Positions 18,411 to 28,286 of a stretch of 64,000 nt of DNA are shown in pieces (the first letter of the stretch is position 1; each line of letters opens with the position of its first letter). Below the pieces are notes generated by a model. That model did not search any database. It worked only from the letters and a program-made list of their open reading frames with translations, and was not told the DNA's origin. This DNA is from Desulfobulbus sp. Tol-SR (GTDB taxonomy: Bacteria > Desulfobacterota > Desulfobulbia > Desulfobulbales > Desulfocapsaceae). The stretch spans positions 20,355 to 84,354 of the forward strand of contig JROS01000054.1 in the NCBI GenBank assembly GCA_000769715.1. Reading direction: 5' to 3'. The position numbers were made by a program, and so were the translations under genes.

Positions 18411-18746
18411 ATGAACGAAACAACGGAACAATCGGCTCCCATCCTTACCGCTCGACAGAAAAGATTTCTCAAGGGACTCGGGCACGATCTCGCCCCGGTC
18501 ATATTGATCGGCAAGGAAGGGATGAGTGACCGGCTCCTTGGGGCAACCGATCTCGAACTGGCCCGGCACGAACTGATCAAGATCAGGGTCGGCAACAACA
18601 GCGGCCTCGAGAAGAACGATACCGCCAGGTCCCTTTCTGCGGCGACACAGAGCACTCTCGTTCAACTGCTCGGCAAGACCATCCTCCTCTACAGGAGAAA
18701 TCCGGAACTGCCGAAGGAAAAACAGCTGGTATTGCCGAAAGGTTGA
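18411..18746 (+). CDS. yhbY: YhbY/CRM-domain RNA-binding protein
   Basis: An 111-residue protein that is almost entirely one CRM (CRS1-YhbY) domain. The landmarks are LTARQKRFLKGLGHDLAP, the GxxG loop in IGKEGMSD, and HELIKIRVGNNSG. YhbY binds pre-50S ribosomal particles in E. coli, and the same role in 50S assembly is expected here. Length matches the family (about 97-110 residues). The last residues, KEKQLVLPKG, are usual in YhbY proteins. The minus-strand MBL gene converges on it from the right, 147 bases away. Confidence 0.92.
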   Translation: MNETTEQSAPILTARQKRFLKGLGHDLAPVILIGKEGMSDRLLGATDLELARHELIKIRVGNNSGLEKNDTARSLSAATQSTLVQLLGKTILLYRRNPELPKEKQLVLPKG

Positions 18747-18893
18747 AACTCGAACCTTTCCGACCACATCGTACCATTCCATCCTCGCATGTTTTTCTTG
18801 CCAGGCTGCTTACCCTGCTCCACCCCGGGCCAGTGCGATACCTCATTCCGCCCGGATTCGGTCGTTACGCGGCAGGAGGCGACTGCCCGGACG

Positions 18894-19664
18894 TCAAACG
18901 AGATCGATGAGTCGGGTGGCCCCGCCCTGAGTCGCGAGAAGCAGTTGCGGCCGCTGGTCATCGGTACAAACACTGGCGGCCGCAGCTATTGCCAACTGGG
19001 GGGTATTGTTCATCTCGCTGAGGTGGGCGAGCACCACCTGTTGCAGATGATCATGGAGAATCGTCTGGAGGAAGGCAGCGGCATCTTCATTGGCCAGATG
19101 CCCCTGCGATGAGCGGACCCTCTGCTGCAGAGCCGGCGGATAGGGTCCGTTTTTCAACAGCTGCAGGTTGTGATTGAATTCGAGGATGATGGCATTGCAG
19201 GTCGAAAGCCGCTGCCGCATGAGGTGACTGGTCCGGCCGGTATCGGTACAGTAGCCGATCGTTGTCCGGCCGTTGCTGACCACGTACCCGACAGGGTCAG
19301 CGGTATCGTGGGAAATCCGGAACGACCGGATCACCAGATCGTTGACGGCAAACTCATCCCCGGTGTCGAATTCCTGCCGTCTCCACAGTTTTTTGAGAGT
19401 GGCATCACCACCGGCAAAGGTTCCGGGATTGGCATAAACCGGCAGACTGCAGCGGCGCGACAGGACACCGACGCCGGCAATATGGTCGTTATGGTCATGG
19501 GTGAGGCAGATGGCGTCAAGATCGGCGGCCTCCCGGTCGATGCCCTTGAGCCGGCCGACAACCTCCTTGCCGGAAAATCCGCCGTCGATCAGGATGGCGG
19601 TCCCGCCACTCTCGATGTAGACACAGTTCCCCCTGCTGCCACTGCCGAGAACTGAAAACCGCAT
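18894..19664 (-). CDS. MBL-fold metallohydrolase, YycJ/WalJ-like
   Basis: A 256-residue metallo-beta-lactamase-fold hydrolase. The N-terminus MRFSVLGSGSRGN and the metal-binding motif THDHNDH (about residues 57-63) are typical of the YycJ/WalJ subfamily. Later ligands are visible as histidines in FRISHDTADPVGY, the aspartate in YCTDTG, and a histidine in VVLAHLSEMNN. WalJ-like proteins are DNA exonucleases or phosphodiesterases in the species studied; the exact substrate here is unknown. ATG 19664 is one base after the dut stop codon (TGA-G-ATG), so translation is probably coupled to dut. The frame is open upstream inside dut but without initiation signals. Confidence 0.85.
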   Translation of the reverse strand: MRFSVLGSGSRGNCVYIESGGTAILIDGGFSGKEVVGRLKGIDREAADLDAICLTHDHNDHIAGVGVLSRRCSLPVYANPGTFAGGDATLKKLWRRQEFDTGDEFAVNDLVIRSFRISHDTADPVGYVVSNGRTTIGYCTDTGRTSHLMRQRLSTCNAIILEFNHNLQLLKNGPYPPALQQRVRSSQGHLANEDAAAFLQTILHDHLQQVVLAHLSEMNNTPQLAIAAAASVCTDDQRPQLLLATQGGATRLIDLV

Positions 19665-19665
19665 C

Positions 19666-20145
19666 TCAGATTCCGGTATGGCCGAAGCCGCCTGCGGCCC
19701 GGTCGGTGGCGTCAAGAGTTTCGACCACCCGCAGGTCCGCCCGGACGATCGGCGCCAGCACCAGTTGGGCGATACGGTCGCCGCGGCGGACCCGAAAGGG
19801 GGCCTCGCCAAGGTTGATCAGGGCAATCTTGACCTCGCCGCGATAATCGCTGTCGATCGTCCCCGGGCTGTTGATCAGGGTCAGGCCGTGACGCAGGGCC
19901 AGCCCGCTTCTCGGCCTGACCTGCATTTCATAGCCCGGCGGAATGGCGACGGCGAAGCCGGTCGGCACGAGGGCGATCCGCCCCGGATCGATCTCGACAT
20001 CCTCCTCCACCGCCGCCCGGACATCCATCCCCGCCGCGAGCACGGAATGGTAACGGGGGAGAGCGAGATCCTGCGTCCTCTGCGGGTGCAGCCAGCGTAA
20101 TCTGACGATGACCCCCTCTGTTCCACTCGACTTCCCTGCCCCCAC
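19666..20145 (-). CDS. dut: Deoxyuridine 5'-triphosphate nucleotidohydrolase
   Basis: A 159-residue trimeric dUTPase that hydrolyses dUTP to dUMP, keeping uracil out of DNA and feeding thymidylate synthesis. All five motifs are present: [36 protein letters not shown] with the catalytic aspartate, [12 protein letters not shown], and the C-terminal lid [10 protein letters not shown]. The start is GTG at 20145 because AAGGAGGT lies five bases upstream. A longer frame exists but would run through a transcription terminator. The start yields a short non-conserved leader (about 12 residues) before the first strand. It lies directly behind the pnp terminator. Confidence 0.93.
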   Translation of the reverse strand: MGAGKSSGTEGVIVRLRWLHPQRTQDLALPRYHSVLAAGMDVRAAVEEDVEIDPGRIALVPTGFAVAIPPGYEMQVRPRSGLALRHGLTLINSPGTIDSDYRGEVKIALINLGEAPFRVRRGDRIAQLVLAPIVRADLRVVETLDATDRAAGGFGHTGI

Positions 20146-20160
20146 CGGACACCTCCTTAA
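20146..20160 (-). promoter_or_regulatory. Strong ribosome binding site of dut
   Basis: On the minus strand TTAAGGAGGTGTCCG ends at the GTG start of dut. AAGGAGGT is a near-perfect anti-16S match, which decides the GTG start. Its 5' end abuts the T-run of the pnp terminator. Confidence 0.8.
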
Positions 20161-20189
20161 AAAAAATGCCGGCACTTGCGGGCCGGCAT
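20159..20189 (-). terminator. Intrinsic terminator downstream of pnp
   Basis: Minus-strand hairpin ATGCCGGC / GCCGGCAT (20182-20189 with 20166-20173) with an 8-base loop, followed by eight Ts. It ends exactly where the dut ribosome binding site begins, so dut depends on read-through or on a promoter within pnp. Confidence 0.9.
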
Positions 20190-20219
20190 CTTCCAATCCA
20201 TTACTACGAGATCCTGAAC

Positions 20220-22295
20220 CTATTCCATCAGGGCCTTGCGGCTCAGCCGGATACGGCCGCGGTTGTCGACATCGAGGACCTTGACTTCGACTTCATCCCC
20301 TTCCTTGAGGACATCGGTCACCTTCGACACCCGTTTGACATCGAGCTCCGAGATGTGGATCAAGCCGTCAGTACCGGGCAGGATCTCGACGAAGGCACCG
20401 AAATCCTTGATCGTCTTGACCACTCCCTTGTAGACCGCGTCGATTTCGACCTCGGCGGTGATCTCACGTACCCGGTTGATGAGGGCCTCGGCCAGCGTGC
20501 CGTTGATGGTGAACATCTTCACCAGGCCGGAGTCGTCGACCTCGATCTTGGCATCGTATTCAGCCGACAGCTCCTTGATGACCTTGCCGCCCGGGCCGAT
20601 CAGGTCGCGGATCTTATCCGGGTTGATCTTGTGGACGAAATATTTCGGGGCATGTTCGGCCACCTCTTCCCGGGCCTGGGAGATCCCCTTCTCCATTTCC
20701 CCGAGGATATGGATCCGGCCGGTCTTCGCCTGCTCCAGGGCCGCCGCCATGATCGCCTTGTCAACTCCGGCGATCTTGATGTCCATCTGCAGCGAGGTGA
20801 CCCCATGGCGGGTGCCGACCACCTTGAAATCCATATCGCCGAGATGGTCTTCGTCACCGAGGATATCGGAGAGAATGACGACCTTGTCGCCTTCCTTGAT
20901 CAACCCCATGGCAATACCCGACACCGGCGCCTTGACCGGGACACCGGCATCCATCAGGGCCATGCTGCCGCCGCAGACGGTGGCCATCGACGAAGAGCCG
21001 TTCGATTCCAGAACCTCGGAGACCACCCGGATCGAATAGGGGAAATCCTCGGCCGAAGGCAGGACGGCGGAAAGACCGCGCATTGCCAGGTTGCCGTGAC
21101 CGATGTCGCGTCGGCTCGGTCCACGCAGCATCCTGGCCTCCCCGACGCAGTACGGTGGAAAATTGTAGTGCAGCATGAAACGGTTGCTCTCTTCGCCAGT
21201 CAAGGTCTCGACCCGCTGCTGATCCCGTTCGCTGCCGAGGGTGGCGGAAACCAGCGCCTGCGTCTCGCCGCGGGTGAACAATGCCGAGCCGTGGGTCATC
21301 GGCAGATAGCCCACCTCGCAGCTGATCGGCCGGATCTGGTCGAATTTCCGGCCATCGATCCGGACCTGCCGGTCGACGATCATCGACCGCATCAGGGCCT
21401 TCTTATAGGAGGAAACCATGTCGCCAATCACCCCCGCCCGTTCGCCGCTCTCGTCAAGCTGGGCGATCACCGTTGCCTTCAACTCGTCGTACAGCCGCCC
21501 CCGTTCCATCTTGTCGGCGGTGGAGATGACCGTCCCCATTCCGCCGGCGGCGGCTTCCCTGACCTTGGCCAGAAGGGCCTCGTCGACGACAATCTGCTCC
21601 ACAGTCCTTTTGGCCTTACCGTTTGACTGCTGCAGATTCTCCTGCAGGTCGATCAACGGCTGCAACTGTTCGAAGGCATAGAAGATGGCCGAAAGGACAA
21701 TATCCTCGCCCAGTTCATTGGTCCGCCCTTCGACCATCACCACCGCGTTGCGGGTGCAGGCGACGATCATGTCCATCGCCGATCCGGCCAGTTCCTTGGC
21801 GGTCGGATTGAGGATGAACTGTCCGTCGATATAGGCGACCCGGCCGCCGGCAACCGGCCCGTCGAAGGGAATGTCGGAAAGCGACAGGGCGCAGGATGCC
21901 CCGGTCAACGCCAGGACATCGGGGTCGTTCTGCTGATCGGCGGAGAGGACCGTGGCGATAACCTGGGTTTCGGCACAGAATCCGGCAGCGAAGAGCGGGC
22001 GCATGGGCCGGTCGATGATCCGGCAGGTCAGGACCTCGTGGTCGCTTGGCCGACCGATCTCGCGACGAAAATAATTGCCGGGAATCCGGCCTACCGAGGC
22101 CAGTTTCTCCTGGTATTCGATCGTCAGGGGCAGGAATCCGGCATCCGGCCGGTTTTCCTTGGCCGCCACCGCCGTCACCAGCACCATGGTGCCGCCGCAT
22201 CGTACGACAACAGATCCTGACGCCTGCTTCGCCAATTTGCCGGTCTCGATGGAAATCACCTTCCCACAGATCTCGGCTTCAACTTTTGTATACAT
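20220..22295 (-). CDS. pnp: Polyribonucleotide nucleotidyltransferase (PNPase)
   Basis: A 691-residue phosphorolytic 3'-5' exoribonuclease of the RNA degradation machinery. It contains two RNase PH cores (about 10-230 and 310-540), the second with [14 protein letters not shown] and GRREIGHGNLA-like motifs (here [13 protein letters not shown]). These are followed by a KH domain with [13 protein letters not shown] (about 560-575) and a C-terminal S1 domain with [21 protein letters not shown]. Length and order are the family standard, slightly shorter than E. coli. It follows rpsO, as in most bacteria, but a terminator lies between the two genes at 22402-22442. Confidence 0.97.
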   Translation of the reverse strand: MYTKVEAEICGKVISIETGKLAKQASGSVVVRCGGTMVLVTAVAAKENRPDAGFLPLTIEYQEKLASVGRIPGNYFRREIGRPSDHEVLTCRIIDRPMRPLFAAGFCAETQVIATVLSADQQNDPDVLALTGASCALSLSDIPFDGPVAGGRVAYIDGQFILNPTAKELAGSAMDMIVACTRNAVVMVEGRTNELGEDIVLSAIFYAFEQLQPLIDLQENLQQSNGKAKRTVEQIVVDEALLAKVREAAAGGMGTVISTADKMERGRLYDELKATVIAQLDESGERAGVIGDMVSSYKKALMRSMIVDRQVRIDGRKFDQIRPISCEVGYLPMTHGSALFTRGETQALVSATLGSERDQQRVETLTGEESNRFMLHYNFPPYCVGEARMLRGPSRRDIGHGNLAMRGLSAVLPSAEDFPYSIRVVSEVLESNGSSSMATVCGGSMALMDAGVPVKAPVSGIAMGLIKEGDKVVILSDILGDEDHLGDMDFKVVGTRHGVTSLQMDIKIAGVDKAIMAAALEQAKTGRIHILGEMEKGISQAREEVAEHAPKYFVHKINPDKIRDLIGPGGKVIKELSAEYDAKIEVDDSGLVKMFTINGTLAEALINRVREITAEVEIDAVYKGVVKTIKDFGAFVEILPGTDGLIHISELDVKRVSKVTDVLKEGDEVEVKVLDVDNRGRIRLSRKALME

Positions 22296-22401
22296 GTTTT
22301 CTCCAGATGTTCAGCATCAGGGAACGACCAAGCGCCATTTTCCTGGCTGGATTATCCACCAGCCCCGCATGCTCTTTTTTTATCCGATGGCCTTCAACAA
22401 C

Positions 22402-22442
22402 AAAAAGCTCAGCCCGTCCCGGCAGTCCGGAACAGGCTGAGC
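22402..22442 (-). terminator. Intrinsic terminator between rpsO and pnp
   Basis: Minus-strand stem GCTCAGCC (22435-22442) pairs with GGCTGAGC (22407-22414), with a partly self-complementary loop, followed by TTTTT (22402-22406). This layout matches the rpsO attenuator/terminator of other bacteria, so part of transcription should stop before pnp. Confidence 0.85.
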
Positions 22443-22496
22443 GACACAATGGCACTGACGTACGACTCCACTCGATCCCTACACCAGGGACAGGGA

Positions 22497-22766
22497 CTAT
22501 TTTCTCAGACCTAGATCCTGAATCAGGGTGCGGTACTGCTGCAGGTCCTTTTTCTTCAGATAATCGAGGAGGCTGCGCCGCTGCCCAACCATCTTCAACA
22601 GACCCTGACGGGAATGATGATCCTTGGAATGCACCTTGAAGTGCTCGGTCAGATACTTGATCCGGTCGGTCAGCAGAGCGATCTGCACTACGGAAGAACC
22701 GGTGTCCGATGGATGGATTTTATATTTTTCGATAATTTCACATTTTTTAATTGCTGACTGAGCCAC
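22497..22766 (-). CDS. rpsO: 30S ribosomal protein S15
   Basis: An 89-residue primary 16S rRNA-binding protein, exactly the usual S15 length when translation starts at GTG 22766. AGGAGG lies shortly upstream of this GTG and decides the start; a longer frame gives a 34-residue extension with no counterpart in S15. Conserved parts include [31 protein letters not shown] and [18 protein letters not shown]. It sits between truB and pnp in the nusA-infB operon. Confidence 0.96.
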   Translation of the reverse strand: MAQSAIKKCEIIEKYKIHPSDTGSSVVQIALLTDRIKYLTEHFKVHSKDHHSRQGLLKMVGQRRSLLDYLKKKDLQQYRTLIQDLGLRK

Positions 22767-22967
22767 AGCAGATCCTCCTGAAGCAAGACGCTCGTTGATA
22801 TATTGAAGTTGGTATTTTTCTGTTTGTTTCGGGATGAACCGGATGACCGGTTCGGCCGCCTCGTCCAATCATGCCGTCGAGTTCCCAAAGCAAGGTGGCG
22901 TCCCCTGGGGTACTCCTCAAGATCATGATCTTCTACTGCGGAGTGCAATATTATCGGACTTACCTGA

Positions 22968-23747
22968 TTATTGCAAGAGATTACATGCCTCCTCGATGGA
23001 CATGGCCGCATTCAGCACCTGCTGGCAGTCGTTTCCACTTCGCAGCACATCACCGGACAGACTCCCGTCGAGCGAAAAGCATCCGCTGCGCGTTCGGCGG
23101 AGTTCTTTGAGATAGGCGCCGCAACCAAGGCTCGAACCGATATCGGCGGCGAGGGAGCGGATATAGGTACCCTTGCTGCATACCACGCGCAGGCGGAGAA
23201 GACACTCATCGCCGACAATATCCTGATCGCCGTCGGTCCGCTCAAGCACCGAGATCTTCACCTCCCTCGGCTCCTTGACGATCGTGATCCCCCGTCGGGC
23301 GTAGTGATAGAGCGGTTTGCCCATATGTTTCAGGGCCGAGAAGGCCGGCGGGGTTTGCAGCATGCCGCCCCGGAATCGCGCCAGGACCCGTTCGATCTCG
23401 GCGGCATCTCTTCTACCCACCTCACACCGGTTGGTGACGGATCCCTCGGGATCAAGGGTGGTCGTTTCCACCCCAAGACAGAGCGTGGCGAGATATTCCT
23501 TGTCGCCGTCCATAAACCGAGGAATCAATCTGGTCGCCGACCTTCCGGCGCAGAGTATCAGCAGGCCGGAGGCGAACGGATCGAGAGTGCCGGCATGGCC
23601 GACCTTTTTGAGTCCGAGGACACGGCGAAGCCCCCGCACCATGGCAAAGGACGTCGGTCCGGCGGGCTTGTCGATCAAGAAAATCCTGCCGGTGTCCTGA
23701 GGCGGCAGTTCCCTGGAAACGGTATCCGGCAGTCCGACTGGGTCCAT
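22968..23747 (-). CDS. truB: tRNA pseudouridine(55) synthase
   Basis: A 259-residue enzyme making pseudouridine 55 in the T-loop of tRNAs. The catalytic aspartate is in KVGHAGTLDPFASGLL. Other TruB segments are IDKPAGPTSF near residue 25, DKEYLATLCLGVETTT, and CSKGTYIRSLAADIG near residue 190. The protein is short and has no C-terminal PUA domain beyond a small tail. It starts six bases after the nrnA stop and belongs to the infB operon. Confidence 0.95.
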   Translation of the reverse strand: MDPVGLPDTVSRELPPQDTGRIFLIDKPAGPTSFAMVRGLRRVLGLKKVGHAGTLDPFASGLLILCAGRSATRLIPRFMDGDKEYLATLCLGVETTTLDPEGSVTNRCEVGRRDAAEIERVLARFRGGMLQTPPAFSALKHMGKPLYHYARRGITIVKEPREVKISVLERTDGDQDIVGDECLLRLRVVCSKGTYIRSLAADIGSSLGCGAYLKELRRTRSGCFSLDGSLSGDVLRSGNDCQQVLNAAMSIEEACNLLQ

Positions 23748-23753
23748 TGTCGA

Positions 23754-24788
23754 TCAACCGTCGGTGCTGTCAGGCTGGACGCCGAGATCGTTGTTCAGGA
23801 CGCGGAGCACTTGGGATCGAACTTCGGCAAGATCTTTGCCGCTGAAGCGGAAACCCGCAGCATTGCGGTGTCCCCCGCCATTGAACACCTTCGCGATCTC
23901 GGCCACATCACAACCACCTTTGGCCCTGAGGCTGACGGCGATTTGCCCCGGCTGGATCTCCTTGATGAAGACGGCCACCTTCACTGTCTGCAGCGATCGC
24001 GGATAATCGATGAATCCCTCAATATCCTGAACCGCGGCACCGCTCGCCGCGAACATGTCCGGCGTCACATGGATACAGGCGACCTGGTCGGCGGCGTAGA
24101 GCGTCAGCGTCGCCAGGACGAGCTGCAGCAGACTCAGCCGGGCGACGCTGTAATTGTCATAAATCTTACAGGAAATCTCGGCGGGATTGACCCCGGCCTC
24201 AAGCAGCCTGGCAGCAATCTGAAAGGTCCGGGGATGGGTCGAGTCAAAGCGGAATGATCCGGTGTCGGTACAAATCGCCACATAGAGATGAAAGGCGCAG
24301 GAATACGATATTTCCACGCCCAGGGCCATGGCCAGTTCGTACACCATCTCGCCGGTGGACGAACGGGTCGGCTCGACCCAGCGACACTCGCCATACTCCT
24401 TATGGGATTTGTGATGATCGATCACCACCAGAGGGGTGATGGCCAGCAGTTCATCCTTATATTTGCCGAGGCGGTTGTCGTCGCCGCTGTCAAGGGCGAT
24501 CATCATCGCCTTGTCGTGCGCCTGGCGGACAAACTCATGCAGGGCGTCGAGATCGCAACTGGCCCTGCCGGCCCCGGGGAGGAAGGCGTACAACTGCGAT
24601 ACCGGCTCTTCGACAAAACAGAAGACCTCCTTGCCCATGCCTTCAAGGATATCGGCAAGACCGAACATCGAGCCGAGCGCATCGCCATCCGGATGGATAT
24701 GGGTCAACAGAACGAAGCGCTGATTGTCGGAAATGCACTTCGTTATGGTCTCAGGAATTCCCCTCACCGTGATCCCTCTCATCTGCAA
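23754..24788 (-). CDS. nrnA: DHH-family phosphoesterase, NrnA-like
   Basis: A 344-residue DHH-DHHA1 phosphodiesterase that degrades nano-RNA and possibly pAp. The metal-binding motifs are LTHIHPDGDALGS (about 27-39), ALDSGD, VVIDHHKSH (the DHH triad) and AICTDTGSFRF. The C-terminal DHHA1 domain has GGGHRNAAGFRF. The order rbfA-nrnA-truB is common. The start overlaps the end of rbfA by 38 bases; a second ATG at 24782 would shorten this only slightly. Bifunctional oligoribonuclease/pAp-phosphatase activity is known for Bacillus NrnA and is inferred here. Confidence 0.9.
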   Translation of the reverse strand: MQMRGITVRGIPETITKCISDNQRFVLLTHIHPDGDALGSMFGLADILEGMGKEVFCFVEEPVSQLYAFLPGAGRASCDLDALHEFVRQAHDKAMMIALDSGDDNRLGKYKDELLAITPLVVIDHHKSHKEYGECRWVEPTRSSTGEMVYELAMALGVEISYSCAFHLYVAICTDTGSFRFDSTHPRTFQIAARLLEAGVNPAEISCKIYDNYSVARLSLLQLVLATLTLYAADQVACIHVTPDMFAASGAAVQDIEGFIDYPRSLQTVKVAVFIKEIQPGQIAVSLRAKGGCDVAEIAKVFNGGGHRNAAGFRFSGKDLAEVRSQVLRVLNNDLGVQPDSTDG

Positions 24789-25191
24789 TTTCCCGGAAAA
24801 TATTCTCCAGGTGCTCGACCTTCTCCGCTACTTCGTCATACTTGAACTGCAGGGTCGGAGTGTAGCGCATGTTCATGGTCCTGGCGAGATGGGTTCGCAT
24901 GAACCCCTTGGCGTGCTCAAGCCCTTCCTTCGCAGCCCGCACCGCCTTGCGATCACCGAGAATGGTGAAAAATATCTTGGCATTCTGCAGGTCATCACTG
25001 ACCTCGACCCGCGAGATGCTGACGCCGGCCAGTTTCGGGTCGCGGACCTTGGTGAGGATCAGCATCGCCAGTTCCTTTTGAATGACATCTGCCACCCGTG
25101 CCGACCGTTTCTGGCCTGCACGGCCCAGCCCCAGTGCATCAAAGGTCTTTTTCGGGTCGAAACCGCCCGCCATGCCCTTCACCTTACTCAA
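24751..25191 (-). CDS. rbfA: Ribosome-binding factor A
   Basis: A 146-residue KH-type protein needed for 16S rRNA 5'-end maturation of the 30S subunit. Conserved features are RSARVADVIQKELAMLI, the DPKLAGVSISRVEVSDDLQNAKI strand region and the helix-rich C-terminal part ending in YTPTLQFKYDE. It overlaps the end of infB by 8 bases, as expected for translational coupling. The first 25 residues are longer than in E. coli; a second ATG exists seven codons in, but the first is equally well placed. Confidence 0.94.
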   Translation of the reverse strand: MSKVKGMAGGFDPKKTFDALGLGRAGQKRSARVADVIQKELAMLILTKVRDPKLAGVSISRVEVSDDLQNAKIFFTILGDRKAVRAAKEGLEHAKGFMRTHLARTMNMRYTPTLQFKYDEVAEKVEHLENIFREIADERDHGEGNS

Positions 25192-27973
25192 GCGTTGCCT
25201 CGACCTCGAGCATGACGAAGGCCTCGAGGTTGTCGCCGATCTTCAGATCGTTGAAGTTTTCCACCCCGATGCCGCATTCGTACCCGGTCAGGACTTCCTT
25301 CACGTCATCCTTGAAGCGGCGCAGCGAGGCGATCTTTCCGGTGGAGATCACGACTCCCTCACGGAGCACCCGGACACTGGCATTGCGCTGAATCTTGCCA
25401 TCCGTGACCGAGCAGCCGGCGATCGTGCCGATTTTCGGGACATGGAAAATTTCGCGGACCTCGGCATTGCCGATGACATCCTCCTTGAAGGTCGGCTCGA
25501 GCATGCCCACCATCGCCTTGCGGATATCGTCGAGGGCGTGGTAGATGACATCATAGGAGCGGACATCGACATTTTCCCGAACCGCAAGATCCTTGACCTT
25601 GGCGGTCGGCCGGACGTTAAAACCGATGATGATGGCCTCCGAGGCGGACGCCAGGAGGATATCGGACTCGGTGATGGTACCGGTCCCCTCGTGCAGGACC
25701 TTGACTTTGATATCCTTGGTGGACAGCTCTTCGGCGGCCTTGGCGAAGGCCTCGAGGGTCCCCTGAACATCGGCGCGAATAATCACGCGCAGTTCCTGCA
25801 CCTCACCTTCGTTCATCTTCTCAAAGAGTTTGTCGAGGGAGATCTTGGAGGTGGCTCCAAGCTCCATCTCTCTCGCCTTCAGGGCCCTGGCGCTGCTGAC
25901 GCTTTTTGCCATCTTCTCGTCGGTAACCACGAGAAATTCATCGCCGGCCGAGGGAACGCCGGAAAGGCCCTGGACCTCGACGGGAATCGAAGGACCGGCC
26001 TTTTTGATGGGCCTGCCCTTGTCGTCCAGCATCGCCCGGACCTTGCCGCTGTACTGACCGACGACGAAATAATCTCCCCGATTGAGCGTCCCTTCCTGGA
26101 CCAGCACGGTCGCTACAGCCCCACGACCCTTGTCGAGCTGGGCTTCGATGACCCGCCCCTTGGCCTTTCTGGTCGGATCGGCCTTGAGTTCGAGCATCTC
26201 GGCGACCAACTGGATACTCTCCATCAGGTTGTCGATACCGATATTTTTCTTCGCCGAGGTCTCGCAGTAGACCGTCTGGCCGCCCCAGTCCTCGGGGGCA
26301 AGATTGAGATCGGACAGTTCCCTCTTCACCCGGTCGACATCGGCATTCGGTTTATCGATCTTATTGACGGCCACCAGGATCGGGACCCCGGCCGCCTGGG
26401 CGTGGTTGATGGCCTCACGGGTCTGATCCATGACGCCGTCATCGGCTGCCACGACGAGAATGACCAGGTCGGTTATCTGCGCTCCGCGCGATCGCATCTC
26501 GGTAAACGCGGCATGGCCCGGGGTATCGACAAAGGTGACGTCGCCGGCACTGGAACGGACATGATAGGCCCCGATATGCTGGGTAATGCCGCCGGCCTCC
26601 CCGACCGCCACATCGGTCTTGCGGATCGCATCGAGTATCGAGGTCTTGCCATGATCGACATGCCCCATGACCGTGACGACCGGAGAGCGCGGCTGCACCT
26701 CCCCGCCCTCCTCGGCCTCTTCGAACATCTGGATGCCGATCTCTTCGGTGATGCCCTGCTCGACCTCGTAGCCGAAATCGGTGGCGATCAGCATGGCGGT
26801 ATCGACATCCACCGCCTGGTTCATGGTCGCCATCACGCCGAGCCCCATCAGTTTGGCGATCACTTCGCTGGCTTTGACTTTCATCCTGCTGGCAAGTTCG
26901 GCGACGCTGATCGTCTCGAAGACCTTGATCCGTCTCTTACTGGCCTTCATCTCAGCCGCCGGCGGCAATGACTTGTCACGACCCTTGTCACGTCTCCCTT
27001 TCTTCCCTGAACCGCGTGGAACCTGATAATCGGCACCGAAATGGGTAAACTTGACCCCTTTTTTGCCCTTCTTCCCGACCCCTTTACCCTGCCGCCGATC
27101 TTCCTCTTCTTCGACAGCCCCGGGAGCCCGTTTTCCCTTTTTCTTGCCACGGGCGCTGTCCTCTGTCACCGGCGTGACCACGGCCGCGACCGGCTCCGCC
27201 CCAGCGATTTTCGCCGCAGGTCCCGTTCTGGCGACTTTCTTCTTGAACCGCTGGGACGACTGATCATCCTCTACCGGGATCGCGATCGTGCCGACGACTC
27301 GCGCCAGGCCTTTACTACGGGGCGGAACCTTCTTCTCGATTTCCTTTTCCTTCTCTTTCTTCGGCTTGCGTTCGGGAAAAAACTGTTTCGTTTCAAAGGC
27401 CGGTGATTCGGCAACGACCGTTACAGGGGTTTCGCCGGCGACCTCGGTCCGGACCGGGGCTTCAGCCTCGCGATCCTCCTCCCGCGCCGGTGCCGGTGTC
27501 GCCATCGCCTGCGGGGCCTGGGTCTCTTTCTCCTCCGCATGTGCAACGATCCGCTCGGGTTGCCTCTCCTGATCGGCCCCCGCCGGGGATGGCTCCGTCG
27601 CTTTCCGGATTGCCGATTTCCCCTCGATCTTTTCCGTCGGCGGAACAACTGCACCTGCAATCGGCTGTTCTTCTTCGCCGCCCGCTTGCAGCTGCTCGGC
27701 GGCAGCCTCTTCGTGAGCGGTTTTCGGCCGGCGGCGGATCACGGTGGTCCTTCTCTGAACAGGAGCCCGACCCCTGTCGGCAGAGATGGGCTTTTCCGCC
27801 AGTTCGACATTTGCCTGCCGGAGAACCGTCTTGCGGATCGTATCAGCGACGTCCTCATCAACTGTGGAACTCGGCCCCTTGATCGCAAAACCCTTTGCCA
27901 TCAGCTTGTCTGCCAAGGCCTTGCTGTTCATCCCAGCCTCTTTGGCCAGTTCATAAATCCTCACCCTGCTCAT
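25184..27973 (-). CDS. infB: Translation initiation factor IF-2
   Basis: A 929-residue GTPase that brings fMet-tRNA to the 30S subunit. An IF2_N motif at the very start ([21 protein letters not shown]) is followed by a long charged, Pro/Lys/Glu-rich linker to about residue 330. A second IF2_N segment around 350-400 precedes the G domain. G1 is GHVDHGKT near residue 440, with DTPGHAAF (G3) and NKIDKP (G4). Domains II-IV with the fMet-tRNA-binding C2 complete the protein. Length is normal for a Gram-negative IF-2. Position after nusA-rnpM is canonical. No frameshift was seen. Confidence 0.97.
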   Translation of the reverse strand: MSRVRIYELAKEAGMNSKALADKLMAKGFAIKGPSSTVDEDVADTIRKTVLRQANVELAEKPISADRGRAPVQRRTTVIRRRPKTAHEEAAAEQLQAGGEEEQPIAGAVVPPTEKIEGKSAIRKATEPSPAGADQERQPERIVAHAEEKETQAPQAMATPAPAREEDREAEAPVRTEVAGETPVTVVAESPAFETKQFFPERKPKKEKEKEIEKKVPPRSKGLARVVGTIAIPVEDDQSSQRFKKKVARTGPAAKIAGAEPVAAVVTPVTEDSARGKKKGKRAPGAVEEEEDRRQGKGVGKKGKKGVKFTHFGADYQVPRGSGKKGRRDKGRDKSLPPAAEMKASKRRIKVFETISVAELASRMKVKASEVIAKLMGLGVMATMNQAVDVDTAMLIATDFGYEVEQGITEEIGIQMFEEAEEGGEVQPRSPVVTVMGHVDHGKTSILDAIRKTDVAVGEAGGITQHIGAYHVRSSAGDVTFVDTPGHAAFTEMRSRGAQITDLVILVVAADDGVMDQTREAINHAQAAGVPILVAVNKIDKPNADVDRVKRELSDLNLAPEDWGGQTVYCETSAKKNIGIDNLMESIQLVAEMLELKADPTRKAKGRVIEAQLDKGRGAVATVLVQEGTLNRGDYFVVGQYSGKVRAMLDDKGRPIKKAGPSIPVEVQGLSGVPSAGDEFLVVTDEKMAKSVSSARALKAREMELGATSKISLDKLFEKMNEGEVQELRVIIRADVQGTLEAFAKAAEELSTKDIKVKVLHEGTGTITESDILLASASEAIIIGFNVRPTAKVKDLAVRENVDVRSYDVIYHALDDIRKAMVGMLEPTFKEDVIGNAEVREIFHVPKIGTIAGCSVTDGKIQRNASVRVLREGVVISTGKIASLRRFKDDVKEVLTGYECGIGVENFNDLKIGDNLEAFVMLEVEATLE

Positions 27974-28070
27974 TCGTTGCTCCCGTCTATCCTTCTCTAC
28001 GGCATCCTTTCTCAGAGTTGGCAGTCCGCAGCGGCACAGCTTTCTCTCAAGTATTATAAAGATTATTTCC

Positions 28071-28277
28071 CTAAAGGCGAAACAGTCTTTTCCATTTTTT
28101 CTTCTGGCTCAGGAACCTTTCGAGACACGTTTCATCCCGGCAGCAATATGCTCCGCGACCCTTGCAGCGCCCATCATCATCACGTACCGGCCGTTCATCC
28201 TCCCAGACAAAGCGCTGCAGCTCCCCTTTGCCTCGCTTTGTCCCGCAGGCCGCACAGGTCCGGACAGGTTCCGTCAT
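28071..28277 (-). CDS. rnpM: YlxR/RnpM RNA-binding protein
   Basis: A 68-residue basic protein of the YlxR (DUF448) family, named RnpM because it binds and modulates RNase P in Bacillus. Visible signatures are RTCAACGTKRGKGELQRFV, GRGAYCCRD with conserved GRGAY, and CLERFLSQKKKWKRLF at the C-terminus. It is slightly shorter than typical members. It sits in the conserved slot between nusA (9 bases) and infB. Confidence 0.92.
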   Translation of the reverse strand: MTEPVRTCAACGTKRGKGELQRFVWEDERPVRDDDGRCKGRGAYCCRDETCLERFLSQKKKWKRLFRL

Positions 28278-28286
28278 GGGTGGACA

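Noticed and set aside
25082-26971. 629-codon plus-strand frame opposite infB
   Set aside because: Antisense of IF-2; no start signal and no domain.
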